A model generated the notes under the pieces. The model had not been told where the DNA came from. It made no database searches and saw nothing but the letters and a program-made list of their open reading frames with translations. Position numbers and translations under genes: made by a program. This document shows, one piece after another, positions 1 through 8,155 of a stretch of 64,000 bases of DNA. Source of the stretch: Pseudonocardia abyssalis (lineage in GTDB: Bacteria; Actinomycetota; Actinomycetes; Mycobacteriales; Pseudonocardiaceae); contig NZ_JADQDK010000001.1 in assembly GCF_019263705.2 (NCBI RefSeq), positions 1,798,001 to 1,862,000 on the forward strand. Direction: 5' to 3'. Each line of letters begins with the position of its first letter. Position 1 is the first letter of the stretch.

Positions 1-1
1 C

Positions 2-823
2 GTCACCGGTGGGGCCGCCGGTGCCTTCTCCCCCTACGCCCTGGTGCCCGCCGGGCTCGCCGGTGCCGACGTCGCCGCGCTCGTCACCGACGCCGTGGCG
101 GCCCGCGACACCCTGCTCGCCGACGACCCGGCCAACCCCGCCATCGTGTTGGGCGCGCTGCTGGCCGAGCACGACGTCGTGGAGGTCGGGGACCGCTGGG
201 CCGCCGCGCTGCTCGACGCGGTCGGCGGCGAGCCGGTGCCCGTCGTCCACGACGGCGGACCGGACACCCACCAGGCACTGCGCATCGGCCCGGACGGTGA
301 CGTCGACGTGCCCGGCCCGGTCGCCGCGCGGATCCTGCTGTGGGAGCACGCCGCGGCCGTCGCCGCGCACCTGCGGGAGCCCGGGCGGCCCGCCCCGTCC
401 GGTGACCACCTGCGTCCGGCGTTCACCGACGACGACGTCGAGGTCTCCGCGGGGCCGTGGCTGCCCCCGGGCACCACCACCGTCGGCGACGCCCTGCTGG
501 CCCTGATGGACGCCGGCGGGACCCACGTCGCGCTGCACGCCCACCTCGACCGCGAGTCCGACGCCTCGATCGCGCTGCTGCGCGGCGTGCTGGCCCGGCG
601 GACCGGCCGCACCGTCACCTTCGACTGGGGCCCGGCGCTGCGGCCGGGAGCGGCCGTCTGCCAGATCACCGGCGCGGGCGACGGCCGCTCCGGGCTCGAC
701 GACGCCCAGGTCGGACAGGCCGACGCCGACGCCGCGGCCCAGCCCGGACCGGTACTGCGGCTGCACCTGCCCGACCGCCTCCTCGGGCTGGTGGCCGTCG
801 TGCGCGCGGTACAGCACCTGTAG
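2..823 (+). CDS. pgi: Glucose-6-phosphate isomerase, C-terminal part (5' end outside window)
   Basis: The open frame runs from the window edge to a TAG at 821-823, so about 274 C-terminal residues are present. The phrase FSPYALVPAGLAGADV near the start resembles the actinobacterial isomerase branch found beside zwf and opcA. The enzyme would interconvert glucose-6-phosphate and fructose-6-phosphate in the cytoplasm. It lies 35 bp upstream of zwf on the same strand, as in the tkt-tal-pgi-zwf-opcA-pgl clusters of several actinobacteria, and is probably cotranscribed with it. The identity rests on this context and the C-terminal similarity. A bifunctional transaldolase/isomerase is possible because the N-terminus is not visible. 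Confidence 0.75.
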   Translation, partial: VTGGAAGAFSPYALVPAGLAGADVAALVTDAVAARDTLLADDPANPAIVLGALLAEHDVVEVGDRWAAALLDAVGGEPVPVVHDGGPDTHQALRIGPDGDVDVPGPVAARILLWEHAAAVAAHLREPGRPAPSGDHLRPAFTDDDVEVSAGPWLPPGTTTVGDALLALMDAGGTHVALHAHLDRESDASIALLRGVLARRTGRTVTFDWGPALRPGAAVCQITGAGDGRSGLDDAQVGQADADAAAQPGPVLRLHLPDRLLGLVAVVRAVQHL

Positions 824-858
824 GACGATCACCCCACACCGAACGACTGGGAGACACG

Positions 859-2406
859 ATGACGGCCACGCCGGCTGCGGGCTGGAGCAACCCGCTCCGC
901 GACCCGCGCGACAAGCGGCTCCCGCGGATCGCGGGACCGTGCGGACTGGTGATCTTCGGGGTCACCGGTGACCTCTCGCGCAAGAAGCTGATGCCCGCCA
1001 TCTACGACCTCGCCAACCGCGGGCTGCTGCCGCCCGGCTTCGCCCTCACCGGCTTCGCCCGCCGCGACTGGGCCGCGCAGGACTTCGGCCAGGTCGTCTA
1101 CGAGGCCGTCAAGGAGCACGCGCGCACCCCGTTCCGGCAGAGCGTGTGGGACCGGCTCGCGGAGGGGTTCCGGTTCGTCCAGGGCAGCTTCGACGACGAC
1201 GACGCGTTCGACCGCCTGGAGGACACCGTCCGCGAGCTCGACCGCGAGCGCGGCACCGGCGGCAACCACGCCTTCTACCTCTCGATCCCGCCGAACGCGT
1301 TCCCGGTGGTGTGCAAACAGCTCTCCCGCTCCGGGCTCGCCGCCCAGGAGGGCCTCGATCAGTGGCGCCGGGTCGTCATCGAGAAGCCGTTCGGGCACGA
1401 CCTGAAGTCGGCCGTGGAGCTCAACGGGATCGTCAACGAGGTCTTCCCCGAGGACTCGGTGTTCCGCATCGACCACTACCTCGGCAAGGAGACCGTCCAG
1501 AACATCCTGGCGCTGCGCTTCGCCAACCAGCTGTTCGAGCCGATCTGGAACTCCCACTACGTCGACCACGTGCAGATCACGATGGCCGAGGACATCGGCC
1601 TCGGCGGGCGGGCGGGGTACTACGACGGCATCGGCGCCGCCCGCGACGTCATCCAGAACCACCTGCTGCAGCTGCTCGCGTTCATCGCGATGGAGGAGCC
1701 CACGTCGTTCTCCTCAGACGAGCTGCGCGCGGAGAAGACCAAGGTGCTCAAGGCGACCCGCCTCGTCGGGCCGCTGGAGGAGACCACCGCCCGCGGGCAG
1801 TACAGCGGCGGGTGGCAGGGCGGCGAGAACGTGCCCGGGCTCAAGGAGGAGGTCGGCTTCGACCCCGAGTCCGGCACCGAGACCTACGCCGCGATCACCG
1901 TCGAGGTCGACACCCGCCGCTGGGCGGGCGTGCCGTTCTACCTGCGCACCGGGAAGCGCCTCGGCCGCCGCGTCACCGAGATCGCGGTGATCTTCAAGCG
2001 TGCCCCGCACCTCCCGTTCGACGAGACGATGACCGAGGAGCTCGGCCAGAACGCGTTCGTGGTGCGGGTGCAGCCCGACGAGGGTGTCACCATGCGGTTC
2101 GGGTCGAAGGTCCCGGGCTCCACCATGGAGGTCCGCGACGTCACGATGGACTTCGGCTACGGGACCTCCTTCACCGAGGCCTCCCCCGAGGCCTACGAGC
2201 GCCTGATCCTCGACGTGCTGCTCGGCGAGCCGTCGCTGTTCCCGGTCAACGACGAGGTCGAGCGGTCCTGGGAGATCCTCGACCCGGTGATCGAGCACTG
2301 GCACGCCGCGAAGACCGGGCCCGATCCCTACCCGGCCGGCTCGTGGGGGCCCGAGTCCGCCGACGCCATGCTCGCCCGCACCGGCCGCACCTGGAGGCGC
2401 CCGTGA
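859..2406 (+). CDS. zwf: Glucose-6-phosphate 1-dehydrogenase
   Basis: This is a 515-residue protein, full length for the family. It oxidises glucose-6-phosphate to 6-phosphogluconolactone with reduction of NADP, the entry step of the oxidative pentose phosphate pathway. The N-terminal Rossmann motif reads GVTGDLSRKKL, and the substrate-binding and catalytic motif RIDHYLGKE is intact. A GGGAG Shine-Dalgarno at 849-853 supports the ATG at 859. The stop overlaps the GTG of opcA by four bases (GTGA), so the two genes are probably translationally coupled. OpcA is the known activator or assembly partner of this enzyme in actinobacteria and cyanobacteria. Confidence 0.97.
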   Translation: MTATPAAGWSNPLRDPRDKRLPRIAGPCGLVIFGVTGDLSRKKLMPAIYDLANRGLLPPGFALTGFARRDWAAQDFGQVVYEAVKEHARTPFRQSVWDRLAEGFRFVQGSFDDDDAFDRLEDTVRELDRERGTGGNHAFYLSIPPNAFPVVCKQLSRSGLAAQEGLDQWRRVVIEKPFGHDLKSAVELNGIVNEVFPEDSVFRIDHYLGKETVQNILALRFANQLFEPIWNSHYVDHVQITMAEDIGLGGRAGYYDGIGAARDVIQNHLLQLLAFIAMEEPTSFSSDELRAEKTKVLKATRLVGPLEETTARGQYSGGWQGGENVPGLKEEVGFDPESGTETYAAITVEVDTRRWAGVPFYLRTGKRLGRRVTEIAVIFKRAPHLPFDETMTEELGQNAFVVRVQPDEGVTMRFGSKVPGSTMEVRDVTMDFGYGTSFTEASPEAYERLILDVLLGEPSLFPVNDEVERSWEILDPVIEHWHAAKTGPDPYPAGSWGPESADAMLARTGRTWRRP

Positions 2407-3368
2407 TCGTCGACCTTCCGTCGAGCACCACATCGGCGGTCAACAAGAAGCTCGTCGAGCTCCGCGAGGACGGCGGGGTGCAGGCGCTGGGCCGCGTGCT
2501 CACCCTGGTGATCATCACCGACGACGGTTCCGCCGTCGAGGGGGCGATCGAGGCCGCGAACTCCGCCAGCCGCGAGCACCCGTGCCGGGTGATCGTGCTG
2601 GCCAGCGGCCAGCGCAAGGCGGCGCCGCGGCTCGACGCGCAGATCCGGGTCGGCGGCGACGCGGGCGCGAGCGAGGTGATCGTGCTGCGCGGCTACGGTG
2701 CGCTCGCCGCGCCCGAGGCCGGGGCCGGGATGGTCACGCCGCTGCTGCTGCCCGACGCGCCGGTCGTCGCGTGGTGGCCGGGCGAGGCCCCCGCCGTGCC
2801 GTCCGATGACGCCGTCGGACGGCTCGCGCAGCGGCGCATCACCGACGCGCTGTCGTCGAAGAACCCGGTGAAGGCGTTCGAGCAGCGCCGCGCGAAGCAC
2901 GTCGCGGGCGACACCGACCTCACCTGGACCCGCCTGACGCCGTGGCGCGCGCTGCTCGCGACAGCCCTCGACGCCCCGCCGCACGAGGACGTCACGTCCG
3001 CGGTGGTCGCGGGCGAGGCCGTGTCGCCGTCGACCGACCTGATCGCGGGCTGGCTCGTCTCCCGGCTCGGGGTGAAGGTCAAGCGCTCCCCCGCCGCGAG
3101 CGGGCCCGGCCTCGTGTCGGTCGTCCTGGAACGGCCGTCGGGCCCGGTGGAGCTGCTGCGCCCCGACGGCAAGGTGGGCAGCCTGCGCCAGCCGGGGCAG
3201 CCCGACCGGCTCGTCGCACTGCCCCGCCGGGAGCTGCGCGACTGCCTCGCCGAGGAGCTGCGCCGGCTCGACCCGGACGAGATCTACCGTGCCGCGCTCG
3301 CCGGTGTCGCCCGGACCACCCGCGGGCGCACGCCGGTGACGGTGCCGGCGCTGGCGGTGTCGTCCTGA
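2403..3368 (+). CDS. opcA: Glucose-6-phosphate dehydrogenase assembly/activator protein OpcA
   Basis: This 321-residue protein begins at a GTG inside the zwf stop codon. The N-terminus (VIVDLPSSTTSAVNKKL) and a central segment around PDAPVVAWWPGEAP are typical of OpcA. OpcA is an accessory protein that raises glucose-6-phosphate dehydrogenase activity; it is not an enzyme itself. Its position between zwf and pgl is the standard actinobacterial order. The stop shares a base with the ATG of pgl (TGATG), again suggesting coupled translation. No signal peptide or membrane segment is visible. Confidence 0.94.
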   Translation: MIVDLPSSTTSAVNKKLVELREDGGVQALGRVLTLVIITDDGSAVEGAIEAANSASREHPCRVIVLASGQRKAAPRLDAQIRVGGDAGASEVIVLRGYGALAAPEAGAGMVTPLLLPDAPVVAWWPGEAPAVPSDDAVGRLAQRRITDALSSKNPVKAFEQRRAKHVAGDTDLTWTRLTPWRALLATALDAPPHEDVTSAVVAGEAVSPSTDLIAGWLVSRLGVKVKRSPAASGPGLVSVVLERPSGPVELLRPDGKVGSLRQPGQPDRLVALPRRELRDCLAEELRRLDPDEIYRAALAGVARTTRGRTPVTVPALAVSS

Positions 3369-4144
3369 TGGCCGCCGACATCGCCGTCCACGCCAACCCC
3401 GACGTCCTCGCCGCGGCCGCCGCGGCCCGGCTCCTCACCCGCCTGGTCGACCTGCAGGCCGCGGGCGCGGTGCCCAAGCTGGTGCTCACCGGCGGCGGCG
3501 TCGGGATCGCGATGCTGGAGCACATCCGGCAGACGCCCGCACGAGACGCCGTCGACTGGGGCCAGGTCGAGTTCTGGTGGGGCGACGAGCGGTTCCTGCC
3601 GCCCGGGCACCCCGACCGCAACGAGACCCAGGCCCGCGAGGCTCTGCTCGACCACGTACGCGTCGACCCGGCGAAGGTGTTCGCGATGGGCGCCGACACC
3701 GGCACCGGCCCGTCCGGGGCCGACGCCGCCGCCGAGACCTACGCCCAGCTGCTCGCGAAGGCGGCCCGCCCGGAGGACCACGGCCCGGTGCCGTCGTTCG
3801 ACATCCTGCTGCTCGGGATGGGCGGGGAGGGCCACACCGCGTCGGTGTTCCCGCACTCCCCCGCCGTCTACGAGACCGAACGTTGCGTCGTCGCCGTGCA
3901 CGGCTGCCCCAAGCCACCGCCCACCCGCGTGTCGCTGACGCTGCCGGCGATCCGCCGCGCCGCCGAGGTCTGGATCATCACCACGGGCGAGGCGAAGGCC
4001 GTCGCGGTCTCGCTCGCCCTGGGCGAGGCGGGCGAGGTCGCCATCCCGGTCGCCGGTGCGCGCGGCCGCAGGCGCACCCGCTGGCTCCTCGACCGCGCCG
4101 CGGCGTCGAAGCTGCCGCGCGACCTGGTGCCCGCGATCGGCTGA
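3368..4144 (+). CDS. pgl: 6-phosphogluconolactonase
   Basis: A 258-residue DevB/SOL-type lactonase that hydrolyses 6-phosphogluconolactone to 6-phosphogluconate, the second oxidative pentose phosphate step. Family motifs are present: VEFWWGDERFLPPGHPDRN, and FDILLLGMGGEGHTASVFP with its His-Thr-Ala-Ser segment. The ATG overlaps the opcA stop, and the TGA at 4142-4144 overlaps the ATG of the next gene. Zwf, OpcA, Pgl and the downstream NYN-like protein would therefore be made from one coupled message. Length and motif order are normal. Confidence 0.96.
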   Translation: MAADIAVHANPDVLAAAAAARLLTRLVDLQAAGAVPKLVLTGGGVGIAMLEHIRQTPARDAVDWGQVEFWWGDERFLPPGHPDRNETQAREALLDHVRVDPAKVFAMGADTGTGPSGADAAAETYAQLLAKAARPEDHGPVPSFDILLLGMGGEGHTASVFPHSPAVYETERCVVAVHGCPKPPPTRVSLTLPAIRRAAEVWIITTGEAKAVAVSLALGEAGEVAIPVAGARGRRRTRWLLDRAAASKLPRDLVPAIG

Positions 4145-4617
4145 TGACCCACGTCGTCGTGGACGGGGCCAACGTCGTCGGCTCCCGTCCCGACGGCTGG
4201 TGGCGCGACCGGGCCGGGGCGGCGGAACGGCTGGCCGCGGAGCTCGCCACGGCACTGGACACCGGGGTGCTGGACGCCGGGTTGCTGGACGCCGGGTTGC
4301 TGGACGCCGGGTTGCTGGACACCGGGTTGCTGGGCACCGGGGTACACGGTGACGACATCACCCTGCACCTGGTGGTGGAGGGAGCGGCCCGGGCCGCCGA
4401 CCCTCCCGCGCACCCGCGGCTGCACGTGGTGCGGGCCGACGACGACGGCGACGACGACGACGCGACCGTCGCGCTCACCCGGGACCTCGGTGGGCACGGC
4501 GTCGTCGTCGTCACCGCCGATCGGGGTCTGCGCGAGCGCGTCCGGGCCCTCGGGGCCACCTGCACCGGACCCGCGACCCTGTTCGCCGCCCTCCTCGGCC
4601 GTGGCGGACGCCCGTGA
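4144..4617 (+). CDS. NYN/YacP-like nuclease-fold protein with an internal five-residue repeat
   Basis: A 157-residue protein whose N-terminus (MTHVVVDGANVVGSRPDGWW) resembles the first strand of NYN/YacP (PIN-like) RNase domains, with an early Asp and Asn. A later strand, VVVVTADRGLRERV, carries the acidic Thr-Ala-Asp-Arg motif these domains use near the metal site. Residues about 40-69 are a LLDAG/LLDTG repeat encoded by a 15-bp minisatellite; it would be an insertion after the first helix. A run of Asp residues follows (DDDGDDDD). The ATG overlaps the pgl stop, so the gene belongs to the zwf operon. An RNase role is inferred from the fold; the substrate is unknown. Confidence 0.75.
   Translation: MTHVVVDGANVVGSRPDGWWRDRAGAAERLAAELATALDTGVLDAGLLDAGLLDAGLLDTGLLGTGVHGDDITLHLVVEGAARAADPPAHPRLHVVRADDDGDDDDATVALTRDLGGHGVVVVTADRGLRERVRALGATCTGPATLFAALLGRGGRP
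4261..4350 (+). repeat. 15-bp tandem repeat inside the NYN-like gene
   Basis: Six consecutive 15-bp units start at 4261. The units at 4276, 4291 and 4306 are identical (GCCGGGTTGCTGGAC), the unit at 4261 differs by two bases, and the last two are degenerate. The unit is a whole number of codons and encodes AGLLD/TGLLD, so copy-number changes keep the frame. This is direct sequence observation. Confidence 0.95.
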
Positions 4618-4624
4618 TCACCGG

Positions 4625-5296
4625 TCAGCCCAGCCAGCCCGGCCGCACCAGACCGGACTCGTAGCCGATCACCACCAGCTGGGCGCGGTCGCGGACCCCC
4701 AGCTTCACCATCGCCCGGCTGACGTGGGTCTTCGCCGTGGCCGGGCTGACGACCAGACGCGCGGCGATGTCGTCGTTCGACAGCCCGGTCGCCACCAGGG
4801 CCAGGACCTCGCGTTCGCGGTCGGTGAGGCGGGCGAGCAGGGCCCCCACCTCGCGTCCGGGCGGCCGGGCCCGCGCGGCGAACTCCTCGATCAGCCGGCG
4901 GGTCACCGTCGGGGAGAGCAGCGCGTCGCCGCGGTGGACGACGCGGACCGCCGCGATGAGGTCGGCGGGCTCGATGTCCTTGACCAGGAACCCGCTGGCC
5001 CCCGCCCGGATCGCGTCGAAGATGTAGGCGTCCTCGGCGAACGTCGTGAGCATGACGACGCGGACGCCGGCCAGCCGCGGGTCGGCGACGATCTGTCGGG
5101 CGGCGTCGAGCCCGTCGGTGCCCGGCATCCGGATGTCCATGAGGACGACGTCGGGCGCGGTGTCCCGGGCCCGGAGTACGGCCGCGTGCCCGTCCTCGGC
5201 CTCCCCGACGACGGCGATGTCGGGGGTCGAGGACAGCAGCGCGCGGAACCCGGCGCGGACGAGCGCCTGGTCGTCGGCCAGCAGCACCCGGATCAC
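4625..5296 (-). CDS. NarL/FixJ-type response regulator (LuxR HTH)
   Basis: A 223-residue regulator with an N-terminal receiver domain (acidic pair Asp8-Asp9, predicted phosphoacceptor Asp54 in VVLMDIRMPG) and a C-terminal LuxR-type helix-turn-helix (LTDREREVLALVATGLSNDD, about residues 155-175). It is the likely partner of the histidine kinase encoded just upstream. The kinase TGA and this GTG overlap as GTGA at 5293-5296, which also fixes the start. DesR/LiaR-like regulators commonly respond to envelope stress, but nothing here identifies the signal. Only seven bases separate it from the convergent NYN-like gene. Confidence 0.93.
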   Translation of the reverse strand: MIRVLLADDQALVRAGFRALLSSTPDIAVVGEAEDGHAAVLRARDTAPDVVLMDIRMPGTDGLDAARQIVADPRLAGVRVVMLTTFAEDAYIFDAIRAGASGFLVKDIEPADLIAAVRVVHRGDALLSPTVTRRLIEEFAARARPPGREVGALLARLTDREREVLALVATGLSNDDIAARLVVSPATAKTHVSRAMVKLGVRDRAQLVVIGYESGLVRPGWLG

Positions 5297-6471
5297 GGGG
5301 TCGCCTCCTCCCGCGCCGTCGGCAGGTGGGCACGGACCCGGAACCCGCCCTCGGGGCCGGGGCCCGCGGTGAACGTGCCGCCCAGTGCCGCGGCGCGCTC
5401 CCGCATCCCGGGCAGCCCGTTCCCGCCCCCGGGTGCCGAGGACGCGGTGCCGTCGTCGGTGACCTCGATGGTCAGCCCCTCGTCGTCGTAGCCCAGCAGG
5501 ACCGTCGCGGAGTCGGCCGCGGCGTGGCGGCGGGTGTTGGTCAGGGCCTCCTGCACGATCCGGTAGGCCGCGAGGTCCACCCCGGCCGGCAGGTCCCGCG
5601 GCGATCCGTGCGTGTGGACGGTGACCGGCAGCCCGGCCTGCCCGTTCTCCACGACGAGCGCGTCGAGGCGGGCGAGCCCGGCGACCGGTTCGCGGGACGG
5701 TTCGTCGACGCCGCGCAGCACGCCGAGGGTCGCGCGCATCTCCCGCAGCAGCTCGCGGCTGGACTTCTTGATCGTCGCCAGGGCGCGGCGGGCCTGCTCG
5801 GGATCGTCGTCCATGAGGTACAACGCGACCCCGGCCTGCACGTTGATCAGCGACAGGTGGTGGCCGAGCGCGTCGTGCAACTCGCGCGCCATCTCCAGGC
5901 GCTCCTCGCCCGCGCGGCGGCGCTCGGCCTCCCGCCGCGCCTCCCGCGCCTGCTCCAGGCGTTCGCGGCGCGACCGGCGCAGCTCGCACCCGGCGACGAA
6001 CGCGACCAGCGACGCCGTCCAACCCCCGATCGCGGAGAGCGGGATCGCGGTCGTGGGGTGCGTGAGCGCGTAGGCCGAGACCGCGGCGGTGAACGTCACC
6101 GCGGTGACGGTGTACGCCACGACCCGGCGCCCGGCCGACACCGCCTCGGCCAGCGCGAACAGCGAGGCGACGAACACCGGCCCGACCGGGTAGCCCAGCG
6201 CGAGATAGGTGATCAGGACGGCGGCGACCAGCCCGAGGACGAGGCCGGGCCGGGCACGGCGCACCACGAGCAGCGCCGGTCCGGCCAGCAGCAGCACGAC
6301 CGCGAGGGCGTCGACGGGACGCGCGGCGGGCTGCCCGTACCGGTCTGACCACTGGGTGCCGCCGAGGGTGAACCCCGCCACCAGGAGCGGCACGACGACC
6401 GTCGACCACACGCCGCCCCACCACGCGCGGGAGCCGCCCCACCACGCGCGGGAACTGGGGGTCGGCGGCAC
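5293..6471 (-). CDS. DesK-like sensor histidine kinase (HisKA_3)
   Basis: With the chosen GTG at 6471 this is a 392-residue kinase. The N-terminal half has about five or six hydrophobic helices (for example VVVPLLVAGF, ALAVVLLLAGPALLVV, VAAVLITYLALGYPVGPV), followed by a charged coiled linker rich in Arg and Glu. The dimerisation domain carries the His in ARELHDALGHHLSLINVQ (about His199), and the C-terminal ATPase has the N-box QEALTNTRRHA and the G-box GGGNGLPGMRERA. A shorter start at GTG 6411 is possible and would skip a 21-bp tandem duplication at 6412-6453. The downstream response regulator is coupled by a four-base overlap. The signal is unknown. Confidence 0.9.
   Translation of the reverse strand: MPPTPSSRAWWGGSRAWWGGVWSTVVVPLLVAGFTLGGTQWSDRYGQPAARPVDALAVVLLLAGPALLVVRRARPGLVLGLVAAVLITYLALGYPVGPVFVASLFALAEAVSAGRRVVAYTVTAVTFTAAVSAYALTHPTTAIPLSAIGGWTASLVAFVAGCELRRSRRERLEQAREARREAERRRAGEERLEMARELHDALGHHLSLINVQAGVALYLMDDDPEQARRALATIKKSSRELLREMRATLGVLRGVDEPSREPVAGLARLDALVVENGQAGLPVTVHTHGSPRDLPAGVDLAAYRIVQEALTNTRRHAAADSATVLLGYDDEGLTIEVTDDGTASSAPGGGNGLPGMRERAAALGGTFTAGPGPEGGFRVRAHLPTAREEATP
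6412..6453. repeat. 21-bp tandem duplication at the kinase 5' end
   Basis: The 21 bases starting GCCGCCCCACCACGCGCGGG occur twice head to tail at 6412-6432 and 6433-6453. If the longer kinase start is used, the repeat encodes SRAWWGG twice before the first membrane helix. Confidence 0.9.
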
Positions 6472-6667
6472 CGGTCCACGGTAGCCAGGTCCGGCACCCG
6501 ACGGATCCCGCGCCGGGCGGAGCCCGGCCTGCGCCCGCGGGCGTACGCCGTTCGGGTCGGCTACCCCGCAGGGCGCAGCCGCGGTGCCCCCGTGGACCGG
6601 ACGACACGAGCCGTCCGGACCGCGAGGCTGGATCGCGTCCCACCCCGACCGGCCCACCGGAGCGTTC

Positions 6668-7135
6668 ATGACCACCAGCGATGTCCCCGCCACCTCCCTC
6701 CGCGTCTCCTCCCTCCGCGTCTCCTCCCTCCGCGTCTCCGACACCGAGCGGGAGGTGGTCGCGCAGCGCCTGCGCGACGCCGCCGCCGACGGCCGCCTGA
6801 CCCTCGCCGAGGCCGACGAGCGCCAGGCGTCGGCGTACGCCGCGCAGTTCCGCCACGAACTGGCCCCGCTCACCGCGGACCTGCCCGGCCCGGAGCCGGA
6901 GCCCGCCCCCCGCGGCTGGGGCGGGCTGAGCCCGTCGGCCCGCCGCCGGTTGACCGTGCACGTGGCCGTCGGTGCGGTGGTCGCCGTGCTCCTGCTGCTC
7001 CGCTGGGCGCTCGGCCCGGGATTCGACGGCCCGGGGATCGACGGCGACGGACCCCGCCTCTGGCCCGTCTGGCCGCTGTTCTGGATCGCCCTGAGTGTGC
7101 TGTTCCACTACCGCCGCGCGCTGCGTCGCGGATGA
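6668..7135 (+). CDS. DUF1707 (SHOCT-like) protein with two C-terminal membrane helices
   Basis: A 155-residue protein. Residues about 20-65 form a DUF1707 domain (LRVSDTEREVVAQRLRDAAA, GRLTLAEADERQ, then a Tyr-Ala helix and LTADLP). A Pro-rich linker and two hydrophobic segments follow (HVAVGAVVAVLLLLRWAL, and WPLFWIALSVLFHYRRAL), ending with a basic tail. The LRVSS unit just before the domain is present three times because of a 15-bp repeat. The ATG at 6668 was chosen because it starts just before the repeat and domain. Such proteins often sit beside DesK/DesR-type systems in actinobacteria, so a role in envelope sensing is possible, but no function is established. Confidence 0.8.
   Translation: MTTSDVPATSLRVSSLRVSSLRVSDTEREVVAQRLRDAAADGRLTLAEADERQASAYAAQFRHELAPLTADLPGPEPEPAPRGWGGLSPSARRRLTVHVAVGAVVAVLLLLRWALGPGFDGPGIDGDGPRLWPVWPLFWIALSVLFHYRRALRRG
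6693..6737 (+). repeat. Triplicated 15-bp unit in the DUF1707 gene
   Basis: The unit CCTCCCTCCGCGTCT is present three times exactly (6693-6707, 6708-6722, 6723-6737). In frame it encodes the repeated residues SLRVS, duplicating the first residues of the DUF1707 domain. Confidence 0.95.
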
Positions 7136-7199
7136 GCGGGCTCAGGTGGCGCGGATGAGCGGGCTCAGGTGGCGCGGAGGAGCGGGCTCAGGTCCGGCG
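7131..7199. repeat. 23-bp tandem repeat bridging two convergent gene ends
   Basis: Two perfect 23-bp units (7131-7153 and 7154-7176, beginning GATGAGCGGGCTCAGG) are followed by a third, diverged copy at 7177-7199. The first unit contains the stop codon of the DUF1707 gene and the third contains the stop codon of the convergent Lrp-type regulator. The junction between these genes is therefore almost entirely repeat. Confidence 0.92.
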
Positions 7200-7679
7200 G
7201 CGGGACGTGCTCGCCGCGGCGCCGGACGCCCCGACCGCGCTCGCGACGACGGAGCGCCGCGGCAGCGGGCTGGAGTAGACGACGCTGGTGGTGACGGCAC
7301 CGAGGCCCGAGATCCGCCCGGTGACCTCCTCGAGGTGCCGCATCGACCGGGCCCGGACCGTCAGCACGAAGCAGTCCTCCCCGGTGACGTGGTGGGCCTC
7401 GCCGATCTCCGGGGTGGTCGCGAGCAGGTCGCGGAAGGGCTTGTAGTTGCCGTGCGGGTAGCGCAGGCGGACCAGGGCGGTGATCGCGAGCCCGAGCTTC
7501 TCCGGGTCGACCTCGGCGGTGTAGCCGGTGATCACCCCGGACTCCTCGAGCCTGCGCACCCGCTCGGTGACCGCACTGGGTGAGAGACCGACGGTGCGGC
7601 CGAGGTCGGCGTAGCTCGCGCGGCCGTCGGCCTGCAGGGCTTCCAGCAGGCGCCAGTCCGTATCGTCCAGGGAATCCAT
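7188..7679 (-). CDS. Lrp/AsnC-family transcriptional regulator
   Basis: A 163-residue regulator. The N-terminal winged helix-turn-helix reads LDDTDWRLLEALQADGR then VGLSPSAVTERVRRLEESG, and the C-terminal RAM/AsnC ligand domain follows (about residues 65-145). The ATG at 7679 gives MDSLDDTDWR; a GTG six bases earlier is also in frame. Family members bind amino acids and often control adjacent or divergent genes. The rhodanese gene starts 68 bp away on the other strand and is the obvious candidate target. The basic, Ser/Ala-rich C-terminal tail after the ligand domain is unusual and lies next to the 23-bp repeat array. Confidence 0.9.
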   Translation of the reverse strand: MDSLDDTDWRLLEALQADGRASYADLGRTVGLSPSAVTERVRRLEESGVITGYTAEVDPEKLGLAITALVRLRYPHGNYKPFRDLLATTPEIGEAHHVTGEDCFVLTVRARSMRHLEEVTGRISGLGAVTTSVVYSSPLPRRSVVASAVGASGAAASTSRRRT

Positions 7680-7734
7680 GGCCACGCACTGAATCTACCG
7701 TGGATCGTGTCTGTCAGCACGGGCACAGGCCGCC

Positions 7735-7740
7735 TAGCAT
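7735..7740 (+). promoter_or_regulatory. Candidate -10 element of a leaderless rhodanese promoter
   Basis: TAGCAT at 7735-7740 ends seven bases before the ATG at 7748, so transcription would start at or next to the initiation codon. A weak -35 (TGTCAG, 7712-7717) lies 17 bp upstream. There is no Shine-Dalgarno, which fits leaderless translation. Confidence 0.45.
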
Positions 7741-7747
7741 CGGCCCC

Positions 7748-8155
7748 ATGATCGACGCCTCGGCACTCGATGCCGCAGCCTTCTTCGCCGCCCGCCTGGA
7801 GTTCCTCACCGACGTCTCCGACGTGCACCGGGACCTGCCCGACGGCGGGTTCGTCCTCGTCGACACCCGCAGCGGCACCGCGTGGGACCAGGGCCGCGTG
7901 CCGGGGGCGGTCCACCTGCCGACGGCCGAGCTGCCCGGGCCGCTCGACCCGGGCACGCCCGTCGTCGTCTACTGCTGGGGACCGGGGTGCAACGGCGCCA
8001 CCCGCGCCGGCCTCGCGCTCGCGCGGCGCGGGTTCGCGGTGCGCGAGATGCAGGGCGGGATCGAGTACTGGATCCGTGAGGGGTTCCCGGTGGAGACGGC
8101 GGCCGGGCGCGTGGAGCGCGCGCCCGACCCGCTCACGGCACCCTGCGGATGTTGA
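7748..8155 (+). CDS. Single-domain rhodanese-like sulfurtransferase
   Basis: A 135-residue protein with one rhodanese domain: the strand FVLVDTRSGTAWDQGRVPGA, then the active loop VVVYCWGPGCNGA with the catalytic Cys at position 76, then ALARRGFAVREMQGGIEYW. Rhodaneses move sulfane sulfur to acceptors such as cyanide or thiols; the physiological acceptor here is unknown. It is divergent from an Lrp-type regulator. Its last codons and stop lie in the first unit of a 15-bp minisatellite, so the C-terminal PCGC end may be repeat-derived. Confidence 0.9.
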   Translation: MIDASALDAAAFFAARLEFLTDVSDVHRDLPDGGFVLVDTRSGTAWDQGRVPGAVHLPTAELPGPLDPGTPVVVYCWGPGCNGATRAGLALARRGFAVREMQGGIEYWIREGFPVETAAGRVERAPDPLTAPCGC

